Below, in pieces: positions 49,977 to 60,211 of a DNA stretch of 64,000 nucleotides; position 1 is the first letter of the stretch, and each line of letters begins with the position of its first letter. This DNA comes from Buchnera aphidicola (Meitanaphis elongallis) (GTDB taxonomy: Bacteria; Pseudomonadota; Gammaproteobacteria; Enterobacterales; Enterobacteriaceae). Under the pieces are notes generated by a model that was not told the DNA's origin, ran no database searches, and was given only the letters and a program-made list of their open reading frames with translations. The translations under genes and the position numbers were made by a program. The stretch is taken from assembly GCA_039830015.1 (NCBI GenBank), contig CP140033.1:62001-126000 (forward strand). Direction: 5' to 3'.

Positions 49977-51602
49977 ATGAACAAAAAAATTTTAGTTACT
50001 TGTGCTTTTCCATATGCTAATGGCCCAATTCATATTGGACATATTTTAGAACATATTCAAGCTGATATTTGGGTTAGATATAATAAAATGAGGGGTAATA
50101 AAGTATGGTTTATTTGTGCAGATGATGCTCATGGTACTCCGATTATGTTGAAATCTAAACAATTGGGGATTAATCCTGAGCAGTTAATAATTTCTATGCG
50201 AAATGAGCATATTAGAGATCTTTTAAGATTTAATATAAATTATGATAATTATTATTCTACACATAGTACGGAGAATCTATTTTTTTTAAAAAAAATATAT
50301 TATCGTTTAAAAATTAAAGGGTTAATTAAAAAAAAAATTATATCTCAATTTTTTGATTATCGATACAACATGTTTTTACCAGATCGATTTGTAAAAGGTT
50401 CATGTCCTATTTGTTCAGCACATAATCAATATGGTGATCATTGTGAACAGTGTGGAAGGGCATATTCTGCTGTTGAATTAATTAATCCAAGGTCCGTTTT
50501 ATCTGGAGTCGAGCCTGTATTAAAAGATTCATTACACTTATTTTTTGATTTGCCTTATTTTAGTTCTATGTTAAGATCTTGGATTACTTCTGGAGTATTA
50601 GAACAGTCTGTAGTTAACAAGATTATGGAATGGTTTAAAACAGGTTTGAAAGACTGGGATATTTCAAGAGATGGGCCTTATTTTGGATTTAATATACCTG
50701 GTTTTTCAGATAAATATTTTTATGTTTGGTTGGATGCTCCTATTGGATATATTAGTACTTTTCAAAACTTATGCAATAAAACAAAAAATTTAATTTTTGA
50801 TGAATTTTGGAAGATAGGAACAAATAGTGAATTATATCATTTTATTGGAAAAGATATTATATATTTTCATAGTTTGTTTTGGCCAGCGATATTAGAAGGA
50901 AGTAATTTTAGAAAACCTACTAAAATTTTTGTTCATGGTCATGTAACTATTAATGGATGTAAACTTTCTAAATCTAGAGGATCTTCTATATCAGTAGATG
51001 ATTGGCTCAAGAATTTAGATTCAGATAGCTTAAGGTACTATTACGCTACTAAAATTTCGTCTAATGTTAAAGATATTGAAATAAATAGAGATAGTTTTGT
51101 AAACACATTCAATTCTGATATTGTTAATAAGGTTATTAATTTAGCATCAAGAATTTCTTATTTTTTATCTGATCAATTTAATTGTCGTTTATCAAAAAGA
51201 ATTGATGATCAATCTTTATATAACTTATTTGTTAGTAGTACTCAAAAGATAGAATTATTGTTAGAACAGAGTGAATTTAGTGCGGCTATTATTGTTATTA
51301 TGGAATGTGCAGATATGGCTAATAAGTATATTGATAAAAAAAAACCATGGACAATGGTCAAAGATTGTTACAAACGTAGTAATCTTCATAATGTATGTAC
51401 AATGGGAATAAATTGTTTTAGAATATTAATGACTTGGCTGAAACCTATTATGCCTGATTTAGCCAAAAAAGTTGAGTTGTTTTTAAATATGAAATTAGTT
51501 TGGAATGAAATTTATATCCCTCTTTTAAATCATGAAATTTCTGTTTTCAAACCATTAAATAAAAGAATTAAAAAGTCACAATTAAATTTTTTATTTATTT
51601 AA
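49977..51602 (+). CDS. metG: Methionyl-tRNA synthetase, short form
   Basis: Charges initiator and elongator tRNA-Met. The 541-aa protein has the HIGH box in FPYANGPIHIGHILEHIQAD, a zinc knuckle (CPIC near residue 145 and CEQCG about 12 further), the tryptophan anticodon-binding region and the KMSKS box as KLSKSRG near residue 330. E. coli MetG is 677 aa; the missing 135 or so residues are the C-terminal EMAPII-like dimerisation/tRNA-binding domain. The chain ends at LNFLFI soon after the anticodon-binding helices, so a monomeric enzyme is expected. E. coli MetG lacking this domain is known to be active. It is convergent with tilS. Confidence 0.95.
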   Translation: MNKKILVTCAFPYANGPIHIGHILEHIQADIWVRYNKMRGNKVWFICADDAHGTPIMLKSKQLGINPEQLIISMRNEHIRDLLRFNINYDNYYSTHSTENLFFLKKIYYRLKIKGLIKKKIISQFFDYRYNMFLPDRFVKGSCPICSAHNQYGDHCEQCGRAYSAVELINPRSVLSGVEPVLKDSLHLFFDLPYFSSMLRSWITSGVLEQSVVNKIMEWFKTGLKDWDISRDGPYFGFNIPGFSDKYFYVWLDAPIGYISTFQNLCNKTKNLIFDEFWKIGTNSELYHFIGKDIIYFHSLFWPAILEGSNFRKPTKIFVHGHVTINGCKLSKSRGSSISVDDWLKNLDSDSLRYYYATKISSNVKDIEINRDSFVNTFNSDIVNKVINLASRISYFLSDQFNCRLSKRIDDQSLYNLFVSSTQKIELLLEQSEFSAAIIVIMECADMANKYIDKKKPWTMVKDCYKRSNLHNVCTMGINCFRILMTWLKPIMPDLAKKVELFLNMKLVWNEIYIPLLNHEISVFKPLNKRIKKSQLNFLFI

Positions 51603-51725
51603 TAAATGATATTAAATGGATGATATAGTTTACGTAAAATTTGTGTTGTTTGTATAAATTTCACAATATTTTTTACGCAAAGATAGTAATAATTATGTGT
51701 TGTGTGTAATACGATTGATGTTACT

Positions 51726-53021
51726 TCATCCGATCCATGATAATTTCCATTTTCGTTTATTTTTGATACAATTATTTTCAGGAATAGCAAATACGCCTAG
51801 TGCGCTAATTAATTTATGGTTATAAAACAACAAAGGAATGTTATTTCTATTCCAAGGAGGAATTCCATGGTCCTTCCATATTTGTTTGATTGGTTTTCTT
51901 TTTGTGTTTCCTTGAATTAAAATTTTTCCTGAAGCTTGAAAACGAATGTTTATTAATTCATTATCTTGAGGATAAGGTAATTGAGTTCCATATTCGCTTT
52001 GGATAATATATCCTAAATTATTAGGTAGCTGTAAGCTTTTTGAAGTTCGGTGCCACATAATAATCAAACTTTTTATACAAGGTAATATATTTGTTAAATA
52101 TAAATTATTTCTGTATCGTTTTATTTCATAGTCATTAATTTTTATTAGTGCTTTAGAATCGGATTTAGATAGGATTATTTCGTAATATATATTTTTTATG
52201 ATTTTATATGAAGGTATAACACGATTGTTAAGTTTAATCCATGTTCTGAGTAAAGAATTTCGGATTTCTGGTTTTATGTTCTTAAAGTTTCTAATGTCTA
52301 AAATAGAATTAGATATAAGGTATTTTTTAAGTGTTTTTTTTAAAACAGGATCGAGTATTTTTTTTTCTTGTTGTAAAATAAACGCGCTGTGTGCGCATTT
52401 TTTTATAAAACTTGGCCATCTTGCTGTGAATAATGGTAGTATTTTATTTCTTATAAAATTTCTTTCATAAGTTATATTGTAATTACTATCATCTTTAATC
52501 CAGTTAATATTATTTTTTTCCATCCAAGATTGTATTTCAGATCTAGTAATGTTTAATAATGGTCTAATAAGTGTGTTTTGGTTGAATAATTTACTATTAC
52601 ATAACATTCCACTTAATCCTGTAATTCCACTACCTCTCTTTAAAGCTAATAAAATAGTTTCACATTGATCATTTAAATTATGTGCTACTAAAATTGTTTC
52701 TTTTGGTAATGCTTCATTATGTAATATTCTATAACGTATTAATCTAGCAGCTGCTTCTATCCCTATTTTTTTCTTATCTATTAGAGCTGTTTTTATAACT
52801 AAAGAAATATTGTATTTTTTGCACACTTTTTTACAGTGTTCACTCCATATGTTTGCGTTTTTGTTTATTTGATGATTTATATGAATAGCTCGAAATTTTA
52901 ATTCAGGTTTAATTTTTTTAATTTTTAATAATTGATGCAATAAAAAAGTAGAATCTAAACCTCCGCTATATGCTAGTAAAAAAGAAGAACTTGGTGATTT
53001 TTCTATATATTTTATAATCAT
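51726..53021 (-). CDS. tilS: tRNA(Ile)-lysidine synthase
   Basis: Converts C34 of the CAU-anticodon tRNA-Ile to lysidine so that it reads AUA, a codon that is very common in this genome. The protein is 431 aa (E. coli 432). The PP-loop ATP motif is LLAYSGGLDSTFLLHQLLKI near residue 15. HINHQIN, LVAHNLNDQCETILLALKRGSG and GLSGM follow. The C-terminal tRNA-binding domains, ending in KIWKDHGIPPWNRNNIPLLFYN then LISALGVF, are complete. The ATG start precedes IIKYIEKSP. It is convergent with metG (123-bp gap with only an imperfect dyad). Confidence 0.95.
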   Translation of the reverse strand: MIIKYIEKSPSSSFLLAYSGGLDSTFLLHQLLKIKKIKPELKFRAIHINHQINKNANIWSEHCKKVCKKYNISLVIKTALIDKKKIGIEAAARLIRYRILHNEALPKETILVAHNLNDQCETILLALKRGSGITGLSGMLCNSKLFNQNTLIRPLLNITRSEIQSWMEKNNINWIKDDSNYNITYERNFIRNKILPLFTARWPSFIKKCAHSAFILQQEKKILDPVLKKTLKKYLISNSILDIRNFKNIKPEIRNSLLRTWIKLNNRVIPSYKIIKNIYYEIILSKSDSKALIKINDYEIKRYRNNLYLTNILPCIKSLIIMWHRTSKSLQLPNNLGYIIQSEYGTQLPYPQDNELINIRFQASGKILIQGNTKRKPIKQIWKDHGIPPWNRNNIPLLFYNHKLISALGVFAIPENNCIKNKRKWKLSWIG

Positions 53022-53082
53022 ATGCGAAAATAGTATTGTAACGATAGTAATGGATAAGTGAAAATTATATTTAAATCTTTAG

Positions 53083-53156
53083 TGTGTCCGAGTGGAATTG
53101 AACCACTGACCTCTACCTTGTCATGGTAGTACTCTAACCAACTGAGCTACGGACAC
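53083..53156 (-). tRNA. tRNA-Val (anticodon GAC)
   Basis: A 74-nt tRNA on the minus strand. The acceptor stem is GTGTCCG/CGGACAC with discriminator A. The D arm is AGCTCAGTTGGTTAGAG. Anticodon loop ATGACAA between CTACC and GGTAG gives anticodon GAC (valine). The T arm is GTGGTTCAATTCCAC. It matches E. coli tRNA-Val(GAC), which in E. coli also lies close to mdtK. The CCA end is not encoded. It is downstream of mdtK on the same strand. Confidence 0.97.
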
Positions 53157-53239
53157 AATAAAATACAACATGTATATAGTATTATATACAACTTTTTTAT
53201 TTGCAATAAAATAATTACTAAATAGCATATTTTTATGTT

Positions 53240-54586
53240 TTAATTAGTACGCAACAATAATATTCTACGCAAAGTCATTAGAGATGCTGTTATTAGTGCA
53301 ACGAAAATTCCAATCCAAAATCCAAATGCCCCCATTTTTGGAACTATTGTATCGGTTAGTGCAAGTAAGTAACCAATGGGAAAACCAATGATCCAATAAG
53401 ATATACACGTAATAATAAAAATTGTGTGAGTGTCTTTGTAACTTCTTAAAATTCCGTTTCCTATAATTTGAAAGAAGTCGAAAATTTGGTATGTGGCAGC
53501 AACTAACATTATTTTTTCTGTTTGTTTTATAACGTCATTATCTGTGGTATACAAAGAGATTATTTTATGATAAAACAAGGAGATAAGTATAGATATTATA
53601 GTGGCTAAAACAAATCCTATAGTTTGTGATGATATGATAACAGTAGAAATTTTATTTAAATCGTTTTTTCCTAAGTAGAATCCAATGCGGATAGTAGCTG
53701 CGGTTCCTATTGACAAAGGAAGAATAAAAATGAATGAACTAATATTTAAAACAATTTGATGTGCTATAATTTGGGATATGTTTAAAGAGGCTATTAGTAA
53801 TGTAATTAATGTGAATAATGTAACTTCAAAGAACAATGATAGAGCAATAGGTAATCCTATTTTCAATAAGTTCCAGATAATGTATAAATTAGGATAATAT
53901 TGGTTATTTGTGTAGCGACAAGGTATATTATGAATTGAGAAATCATTTTTAGTGATTATTTTCATAGAAAAGAACATAAACCAATATACAATGATAGTTG
54001 AAAAAGCGCACCCTGTACTGCTAAAATTAAACAATAGTAATTGTTTATATAATAACATATAGTTTATTATTACGTTTAGAATAAGCCCCATGAGTCCTAC
54101 TATCATGGCTGGTTTAGGTCTAAGAAATCCTTCACATTGATTTTGTATTACTTGAAAATATAGATATCCAGGAGTACTCCACAACAAAGTTTTGATATAG
54201 GCAATACTTTTTTTTTCTACTATTGGATCCACTTCGCTTATGATGTTAATTATGTAATGAACATTCCATAGGATAATCATTATAACTATAGAAACAAATG
54301 TAGCTAACCAATATGCATTTACGATTTGTTTTAAAATTGTCTCTTTTTTTCCTGATCCATTTATATATGATATAATAGGTACTAAAGATAATAACAACCC
54401 ATGTCCAAACAGAATAATGGGGTACCAAATTGATATTCCAATTGATATGGCAGCTATATCAGTATTATTTAAAGATCCAACCATAAAACTATTGATTAGT
54501 CCCATACCAATTTGAGATATTTGAGCTAACATAATAGGAATAGTAATTTTTAATAGAGTTTTTATTTCTTTTAGATGTTCTTTCAT
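53240..54586 (-). CDS. mdtK: MATE-family multidrug/cation antiporter
   Basis: Inner-membrane exporter of the NorM/MdtK type (drug:Na+ or H+ antiport). The protein is 448 aa (E. coli MdtK 457) with about twelve hydrophobic segments in two homologous halves. The first begins KTLLKITIPIMLAQISQIGM and continues with NSFMVGSLNNTDIAAISIGISIWYP. ATIRIGFYLGKNDLNK in the second half matches AVTIRVGHQLGANNP-type MATE sequence. The ATG start is MKEHLKEIKTLL. It is divergent from ribE, the same neighbour as in E. coli. It is one of very few exporters kept in such genomes; its substrate here cannot be read from sequence. Confidence 0.92.
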   Translation of the reverse strand: MKEHLKEIKTLLKITIPIMLAQISQIGMGLINSFMVGSLNNTDIAAISIGISIWYPIILFGHGLLLSLVPIISYINGSGKKETILKQIVNAYWLATFVSIVIMIILWNVHYIINIISEVDPIVEKKSIAYIKTLLWSTPGYLYFQVIQNQCEGFLRPKPAMIVGLMGLILNVIINYMLLYKQLLLFNFSSTGCAFSTIIVYWFMFFSMKIITKNDFSIHNIPCRYTNNQYYPNLYIIWNLLKIGLPIALSLFFEVTLFTLITLLIASLNISQIIAHQIVLNISSFIFILPLSIGTAATIRIGFYLGKNDLNKISTVIISSQTIGFVLATIISILISLFYHKIISLYTTDNDVIKQTEKIMLVAATYQIFDFFQIIGNGILRSYKDTHTIFIITCISYWIIGFPIGYLLALTDTIVPKMGAFGFWIGIFVALITASLMTLRRILLLRTN

Positions 54587-54856
54587 TCCTAGCCTTTTAC
54601 GACATAATTTATTTTATGTTGCATAAATTTAAAATATGTAGTTTTATATTATTTTATAATTTTTATGTTACAGAAAATAACATTTTTCTATATTGGAGTG
54701 TATTCAAATTTTTTTGATCTTTTATATTTATAATCAATCTGAGATATTTTATTTAAAGAAAGAATTAATTTTTTTAGACTACTAATGAAGATCTTTTATA
54801 GTTTTTTGTGTTATTTTATAAAATTTTCTATATGATTTTTTATATTAGGTTATTTT

Positions 54857-55462
54857 ATGTTTACCGGAATTGTTCGAGATGTTGCAAAAATAGTATGGAT
54901 AAAAAAATATGAAAGTTTTTTTCAGTGGATTATAGAGTTGTATAATATTGACACGAAAACCTTGTTACCTGGATCATCTATATCGTGTAATGGATGCTGT
55001 TTAACTGTTAAGTCTGTTGTAGATAGTAGTGTTAGTGTGGACATTATTCAAGAAACTTTACGGTGTACAAATTTAGGATATCTTAATAGAGGACATTACA
55101 TTAATATTGAAAGGTCTGTAACATTTGGAGAAGAAATTGGAGGGCATTTAGTTTCTGGACATATTTTAATGACTGCAAAAATATGTAAAATTAAAATATG
55201 TAATCATAATTTTCAATTATGGATTGAGTTAGATGATCTTTATTGTATGAAGTATATTTTTTGTAAAGGATTTATATGCATTGATGGTGTTAGTTTGACG
55301 GTTGGTATTGTTAAGAAAAACGTATTTTGCGTATTTTTAGTTCCAGAAACGATATCTAATACTACTATGAAAGATAAAATTGTAGGTGACTTGGTTAATG
55401 TAGAAATAGATTATTTTACTAAGATTACTGTAGATAGTGTAGAACGATTATTAGGAATTTAA
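54857..55462 (+). CDS. ribE: Riboflavin synthase alpha chain
   Basis: Dismutates two 6,7-dimethyl-8-ribityllumazines to riboflavin. The protein is 201 aa (E. coli 213). It has the two tandem lumazine-binding repeats: MFTGIVRDVAKI, SISCNGCCLTVKSV, VDIIQETLRCTNLG in the first, and GGHLVSGHILMTAKI, FICIDGVSLTVGIV, LVPETISNTTM in the second. The N-terminal MFTGIV signature fixes the start. It is divergent from mdtK and is followed by the relic rsx operon. With ribB at the window start it shows that riboflavin synthesis is retained. E. coli sources also call it ribC. Confidence 0.95.
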   Translation: MFTGIVRDVAKIVWIKKYESFFQWIIELYNIDTKTLLPGSSISCNGCCLTVKSVVDSSVSVDIIQETLRCTNLGYLNRGHYINIERSVTFGEEIGGHLVSGHILMTAKICKIKICNHNFQLWIELDDLYCMKYIFCKGFICIDGVSLTVGIVKKNVFCVFLVPETISNTTMKDKIVGDLVNVEIDYFTKITVDSVERLLGI

Positions 55463-55695
55463 TACGTACAATAGTAAATTAATGCATAGAATTTATTTAG
55501 GACATACAATTTTATCTTATTTTAAATTTTTTAGTTATATAAGTTATTTATATTGCAATACTGAAAATTTATAAAAAATAATATTTTTAGCTGCTAATAA
55601 TTTAATCTTAAATAGATTTAGAATTGTTCATATTTTGATTGCACAAACATTGTTGATAGTAACCAATTAATGTAAATAGTAGGGTATGAGTATGT
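55463..55695. other. Spacer between ribE and the rsxA relic
   Basis: About 230 bp, A/T-rich, no gene seen. It would have held the former rsx promoter. Confidence 0.4.
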
Positions 55696-56285
55696 ACGGT
55701 GGATTATTTTTCATTTGTTTTAAGTAATATATTAGTACACAATTTAATTTTAGCACAATTTTGGGATTGTGTCTTTTTCATGGACTTCTTCAAAGTTTAG
55801 TTCTACAGTGAGTTTAAAGATGTACTACTTTTTTTTTGGTAATAACATGTGTTTTTTATTCTATCGTGGGTAGTTAATTCTTGTACATTAGTTTCGTTTA
55901 ATTTGACGTGTCTTGGAGTTATGACGTATATGTTGATTGTTTCTGTGAGTGTACAGATCATTGAAATATTAATAAAAAAATTTTAGTCCTATCTTATATA
56001 GATTATTAGGTATATGTTTTCTTTTAATTACTAGTAATTGTTCAGTATTGGCTTATTCCTTTATTAAATGCGTATTCTGATTTTGATCTTTTAGGATCTT
56101 TTTTATATGAATGTTTTTCTTCTTTGGGATTTTTTAGTATTAGTTATCTTTTTTTAATAAGAGAACATTCACTTTTATCTGACGTTTCTGTTCCTTTTCG
56201 AGGTAGTTTTATTTTATTAATTACTGCTAGCTTAATATCTATATCTTTTGTGGGTTTTAATGATTTAGTAGGTATAAATATATGA
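55696..56285 (+). pseudogene. rsxA: Decayed RsxA/RnfA (membrane subunit of the Rsx electron-transport complex)
   Basis: The translation starts TVDYFSFVLSNILVHNLILAQFW, aligning with E. coli [23 protein letters not shown]. The initiator position is ACG at 55696, so the ATG itself is mutated. The first frame stops after about 34 codons. Further fragments appear in shifted frames. The C-terminal part REHSLLSDVSVPFRGSFILL then ITASLISISFVGFNDLVGINI (ending at TGA 56285) matches [20 protein letters not shown] then ITAGLMSLAFMGFSGLV. The length (590 bp) equals a complete gene (193 codons), so it has decayed by point changes and small indels, not by deletion. Confidence 0.92.
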
Positions 56286-56870
56286 TTTTTATTTTACGTT
56301 TTTTCTTTTTCTGGTGTTTTGAGTATTATTTTAGGGTTATTAATGAATTATGTAGTGTACAGATGTGATATAAGGATTTTAATCTTATTGTAGAATGGAA
56401 TTGATGTACTATTACTATAAACGTAGTGTACGCAATGTCATTATCCTGGATGTTATGCTTTTATGCCGATGCAAGTAGTTAATAATAATGAAAGTATAGA
56501 CAAAAGTGCATTCCTGGTGGTAATGAAGTTGTTTCAAAGATTGTAGATTTTTTAAGTAAGAGTGAACTAAAATGTAGTGTTTGAGTGTTTCTAAGGATGT
56601 ATATTTTTAGATAGTAATTATTGATGAAGAGAATTGTGTTGTTTGTTCAAAATGCAGATTGATTTTTTCTATCGATACTTGTAGTGGAATTGTATAATTT
56701 TATGTATATGGTTTGGTTGTTATCTAATATGCGTGCTGGTTGTGGTTTATGTATGCCTTTGTATCATCCTACTCACTGCATTGAAGAAAAATGATATTAT
56801 CTTGTAATTATGTTGAATAATTTTTTAAGTAAATATTTATTTAGGTGTTTTAGTATTGTTTTGACTTGTT
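56282..56870 (+). pseudogene. rsxB: Decayed RsxB/RnfB (ferredoxin-like subunit)
   Basis: The former ATG at 56282 overlaps the rsxA stop by 4 bp. Recoverable fragments in different frames: SIILGLLMNYVVYRCDI; QCHYPGCYAFM, matching the E. coli QCGQCGYPGCRPYAEA cluster; KCIPGGNEVVSKIVDFLS, matching RCAPGGEAVMLKIAELL; IIDEENCVVCSKCRLIFSID, matching [20 protein letters not shown] but with the fourth cysteine lost; and LSNMRAGCGLCMPLYHPTHCIEE, matching [21 protein letters not shown], with two cluster ligands lost. The iron-sulfur sites are therefore gone as well as the frame. The 3' limit is approximate. Confidence 0.92.
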
Positions 56871-56897
56871 TGAGAGTATGCTTTTTATATTAGAAAA

Positions 56898-58448
56898 ATG
56901 ATTTTATGAAAAAAAATCAAATAATTTTTATGGAGGAATAAGTTGTATATCTATGGAGAGAAATAAATTATCGTTTTAGTTGAATCGTGTATTCCTTTCA
57001 AAAATTTCACTATTTTAGTAGATGACATAATGTTTAAAAAAGAGATTTTAGTTAATATAGGACAAATAGTACTTGTGTGGTCAAGTTTTAGTATTTAGGC
57101 TATAAACATGTAGCTCCAATATATTCTTATATCTAGATTAATTATAGAAATTTCATATAAGGAGTTTTAATTTTTTTTTAAATAAATGTTTTGGTGTTGT
57201 TAATATAAGATCTGACGGAAAGGATAAATAAATTGGTTTCATTTCAATAGATAATTATAAATGTATGAGTTTTGATGAACTGTTCTAAATTATTTATAAT
57301 ATTGAAATAATTGGATTAGGAAGAGTTAGATTTTATCTTTTAAAAACTAAAATACTTTATTAAAAAGTATGTACTTTAGTAGTAAATGCTGCTGAAAGCG
57401 AATTGTATGTTGTTTCGAACGGTTGTTTAATACAAAATTTCTCAAAAAATTATACAAGGATGTCAAATTGTTATGTGAATTTTAAAGATTAAATATGTTT
57501 TAATTACTATGGAGGAGGATAAAATTTAGTATATGTTATAACAAAAAACAAGAATTAAGATTTTTGATAGGTTTTGAAATATGTAAAATAAAGACAAAGT
57601 ATTCATTTGGAGGTAGTGGGCAGTTACAGTTAATAAAGACATTATTTTAATAAAGAAATTTTTTTGGAAAAAGTTTAATAGGCTTAGGAATAGTTATATT
57701 TAATATTTCTACTATTTTTTTAATTAAAAAGTGATATTGAATAATGAATTTTTAACTGAAAGGATTATAATCCTTATCAGATAGACATTTATTATATCAA
57801 AAAATGTTTTAATTTGAATTGGAATTCCTATTCGTCAATGTGTTAACTAAATTTGGAATTAACATTGAGAATAATAGAATTATTATGGGAAGACCGATAT
57901 TTGGATTAATAATTGATAATACTAGTTTTTCAGTTCTAAAAGCTACTAATAGTATTTTATGTTTTTTAGCACTTAGGCGTAACTATAAGTAACTAATTAG
58001 AATGTCTTTGCATTTGTTCTACTGTTTGTTCCACAAGTAATGTCCTTATGCGTTTGTTTCCAGAATAAATTGTATTTTATAGTCGATCTTGTAATCATAA
58101 TCAGTTTTAACCATCATATTGCATGAATGAATGTATTGAATATGGAGTTTGTGAATAAGTGTGTCTAGTAATATTTCTCTTTTAACTTATTTTAAACGAG
58201 AGAAGACACGATTAAATGAAATAAAGTGCAAGAAAAATAGATCTAAAAATTTAAAAATCGTTTTATCTCATCAATTTAGATTGTGTTCTTCAGGATTAGT
58301 AAAAAACGTTTTATATTTTAATCATATCTTAAATGAAGAGCTTGATAAATATGTTACTCGTAGTAATATTTTAAAATATACAATGATAGAGAAATGTACT
58401 TATATGTGGAAAATGGAATTTGAAGTTTCAATTTTAGAGTTGAATTAA
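56898..58448 (+). pseudogene. rsxC: Decayed RsxC/RnfC (NADH/FMN-binding subunit)
   Basis: Scattered pieces in three frames align in order with E. coli RsxC: KKNQII then FYGGIS (KNKIWDFNGGIH); GYKHVAPIYSYI (GKMLPVHAPTSG); VNAAESELYVV (INAAECEPYIT); IMGRPIFGLIIDNTSFSVLK then ATNSILC ([20 protein letters not shown] then ITNCLLA); and NISLLTYFKREKTRLNEIKC ([20 protein letters not shown]). The last piece belongs to a 95-codon frame at 58161-58448 that is open by chance and should not be called as a gene. Both C-terminal ferredoxin clusters upstream of it are unreadable. Start and end are estimates based on neighbouring relics. Confidence 0.9.
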
Positions 58449-58518
58449 AAAGAAACATTGAATAACTTATTAATATATAACAATATTGTTTGTATATTAT
58501 ATAAATTAATTTTTAATA

Positions 58519-59572
58519 TATGATTATGGATTATCGATATACAAAAGTTAGTGACATCTATGTTTGTAGAAATACTAACAATATAATGTTATTAGTAACA
58601 TCAGTTATGATAATCAGGTATAATAATAGAATGTTATTATTTTACGATAGCAGTGTTAATTCAAATACTATTTTCTAGTATTTTATCGATAATATTTGAG
58701 GGGTGTATTTTAAAGTTATGTAAAAAATTTATATATGTGAATTTGATTTTTCTTTGATATTTAGTTGGAATTTTATTAGGACTTAGTTTATCTGCTTTTC
58801 TATCGTAGTGGATATCAATCTCAGGTTCATTTTTTTATTGCAGTAATTAAATAGCTATATGGAAGATTAGAATGTAATATATTTTAATCCTGTTATGTCA
58901 GGACATGCAATAACATTATTAACATCATTCCCTTTTTTAATAGTTAGTTGGCCTTTTCAAAACAGTTTGGTATTGTTCGATGTATTAGATATAAAAGATA
59001 TTATTTCAGTTGTTTTTAATAGTTTAGAGAATTATCATGAATAATGTCAAAATTTGGCGATACATCTGTATTTATGATTCAAGTCACTCCTTTAGAATAA
59101 ATTAAAATATAAAATAGAAATTGTTTAATAGAAATGTTATTGTTTTTACTTTTTCTTTAGATAATATAATTATTTGTTTTTATTGGATATTAATTAATTT
59201 TAGTTTTTTGATAGAAGGAATTTTTTTTATTAATGAAGAAAATTGTTTGTTGGAGATTTTTATCTAGTATTTTGCTATCTTTTATTTCTTTCTGTTTCTT
59301 AGATTTTTTTATCTTAAACAAACTGATATTTTTCCATTAATTTAATTATTTCTAGGTAAGTACTATATTAGGAATTTTTTGTTGCTACTGGGTTTTATTA
59401 CGATTTCAGTTACTAAAATTGGACGTATAATATTTGGAGTTTTTATTGGGGTTTTAGTTTGGATTATGCGAACTTTGGAGATTATCTTGATATTATATCA
59501 TTTTCTATGTTATTTTCTAGTTCTTTTGCCCTGTTAATAGATTATTATACTAAGTTTAGCATTTATTGGTAA
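58519..59572 (+). pseudogene. rsxD: Decayed RsxD/RnfD (flavin-binding membrane subunit)
   Basis: Pieces in order: YVCRNTNNIMLLVTSVM (YTHNQRQTSRIMLLVLLAAV); VLIQILFSSILSIIFEGCIL (LVQILLASVSALLAEALVL); YGRLECNIFNPVMSGHAITL then LTSFPFLIVSWP ([20 protein letters not shown] then ISFPVQMTSW); and GRIIFGVFIGVLVWIMRTLE followed by SFALLIDYYTK (GRLIFGALAGLLVWLIRSFG...VPLIDYYTR). Stops and frameshifts separate them. The span is about that of the intact gene (352 codons in E. coli). Confidence 0.9.
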
Positions 59573-59585
59573 AATAGAAGAATAA

Positions 59586-60195
59586 TCATTTTAAAAAAGA
59601 ACAATTTGATTACTATATTTTGTTTGTTGTTATTGTTACAGAAAGTAGTGTAGTTTCAGTTTACGTATTTACTAAATTTAAAATAATTTCACAAGAAGAA
59701 AGTTATCAACAAAAAATTTTAAATGCGATTATTTCTGAGAAGTCTTTTAATAATACAAAAATTTTACGTTTTTGTGAGTAATAAATTATTAGGAGATGAG
59801 AAAAATCATCGATTTTGGATGATTAAAAAAATAATAAATTAAAAGTAATGATTTTTGAAGTAATAGCATCAGATGGATATTTAGGAAATATAAGAGTGAT
59901 TATTATTTTTAAACAACTAAGAACATAATTTTAGGTATTTGTATATTAGATCATAACGAAACCCCTGGATCAGGAGATAAAATTGATGTTTGTATTTTAA
60001 ATCGGATTATTAAATTTTCAGGTATGATGTAGTTTTGAGATTGAATGATAATAAGTTTTCTTTGAAAAAACATGGAGGTAATATTGATTAATTTACTGGT
60101 AACTATTATTACTTCATTAGCAGTAATTAATTTAATTAAATGTGCTATTAGTTTGGCATTAAGATTTGACATTGAAAGAAGAAACAAGGCTTAAA
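59586..60195 (+). pseudogene. rsxG: Decayed RsxG/RnfG (FMN-carrying periplasmic subunit)
   Basis: Fragments in order: ISQEESYQQKILNAIISEKS (TIAEQASLQQKALFDQVLPA); FEVIASDGYLGNIRVII (LEATAPDGYSGAIQLLV); ILGICILDHNETPGSGDKID ([20 protein letters not shown]); KHGGNID then a stop then FTGNYY (KDGGDFDQFTGATIT). The serine/threonine FMN-attachment region (SGAT/TGAT-like) has become TGNY in the surviving frame, so the covalent FMN site is lost. A minus-strand open frame over 59951-60187 is a chance antisense frame. Confidence 0.9.
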
Positions 60196-60211
60196 ATTTT
60201 TAATACTGATT

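Noticed and set aside
51599..51790. 63-codon minus-strand frame downstream of tilS
   Set aside because: It overlaps the end of tilS and the intergenic spacer, has no recognisable motif and no ribosome-binding site.
59951..60187. 78-codon minus-strand frame
   Set aside because: It is antisense to the rsxG relic, and its complement carries the HNETPGSGDKID match.
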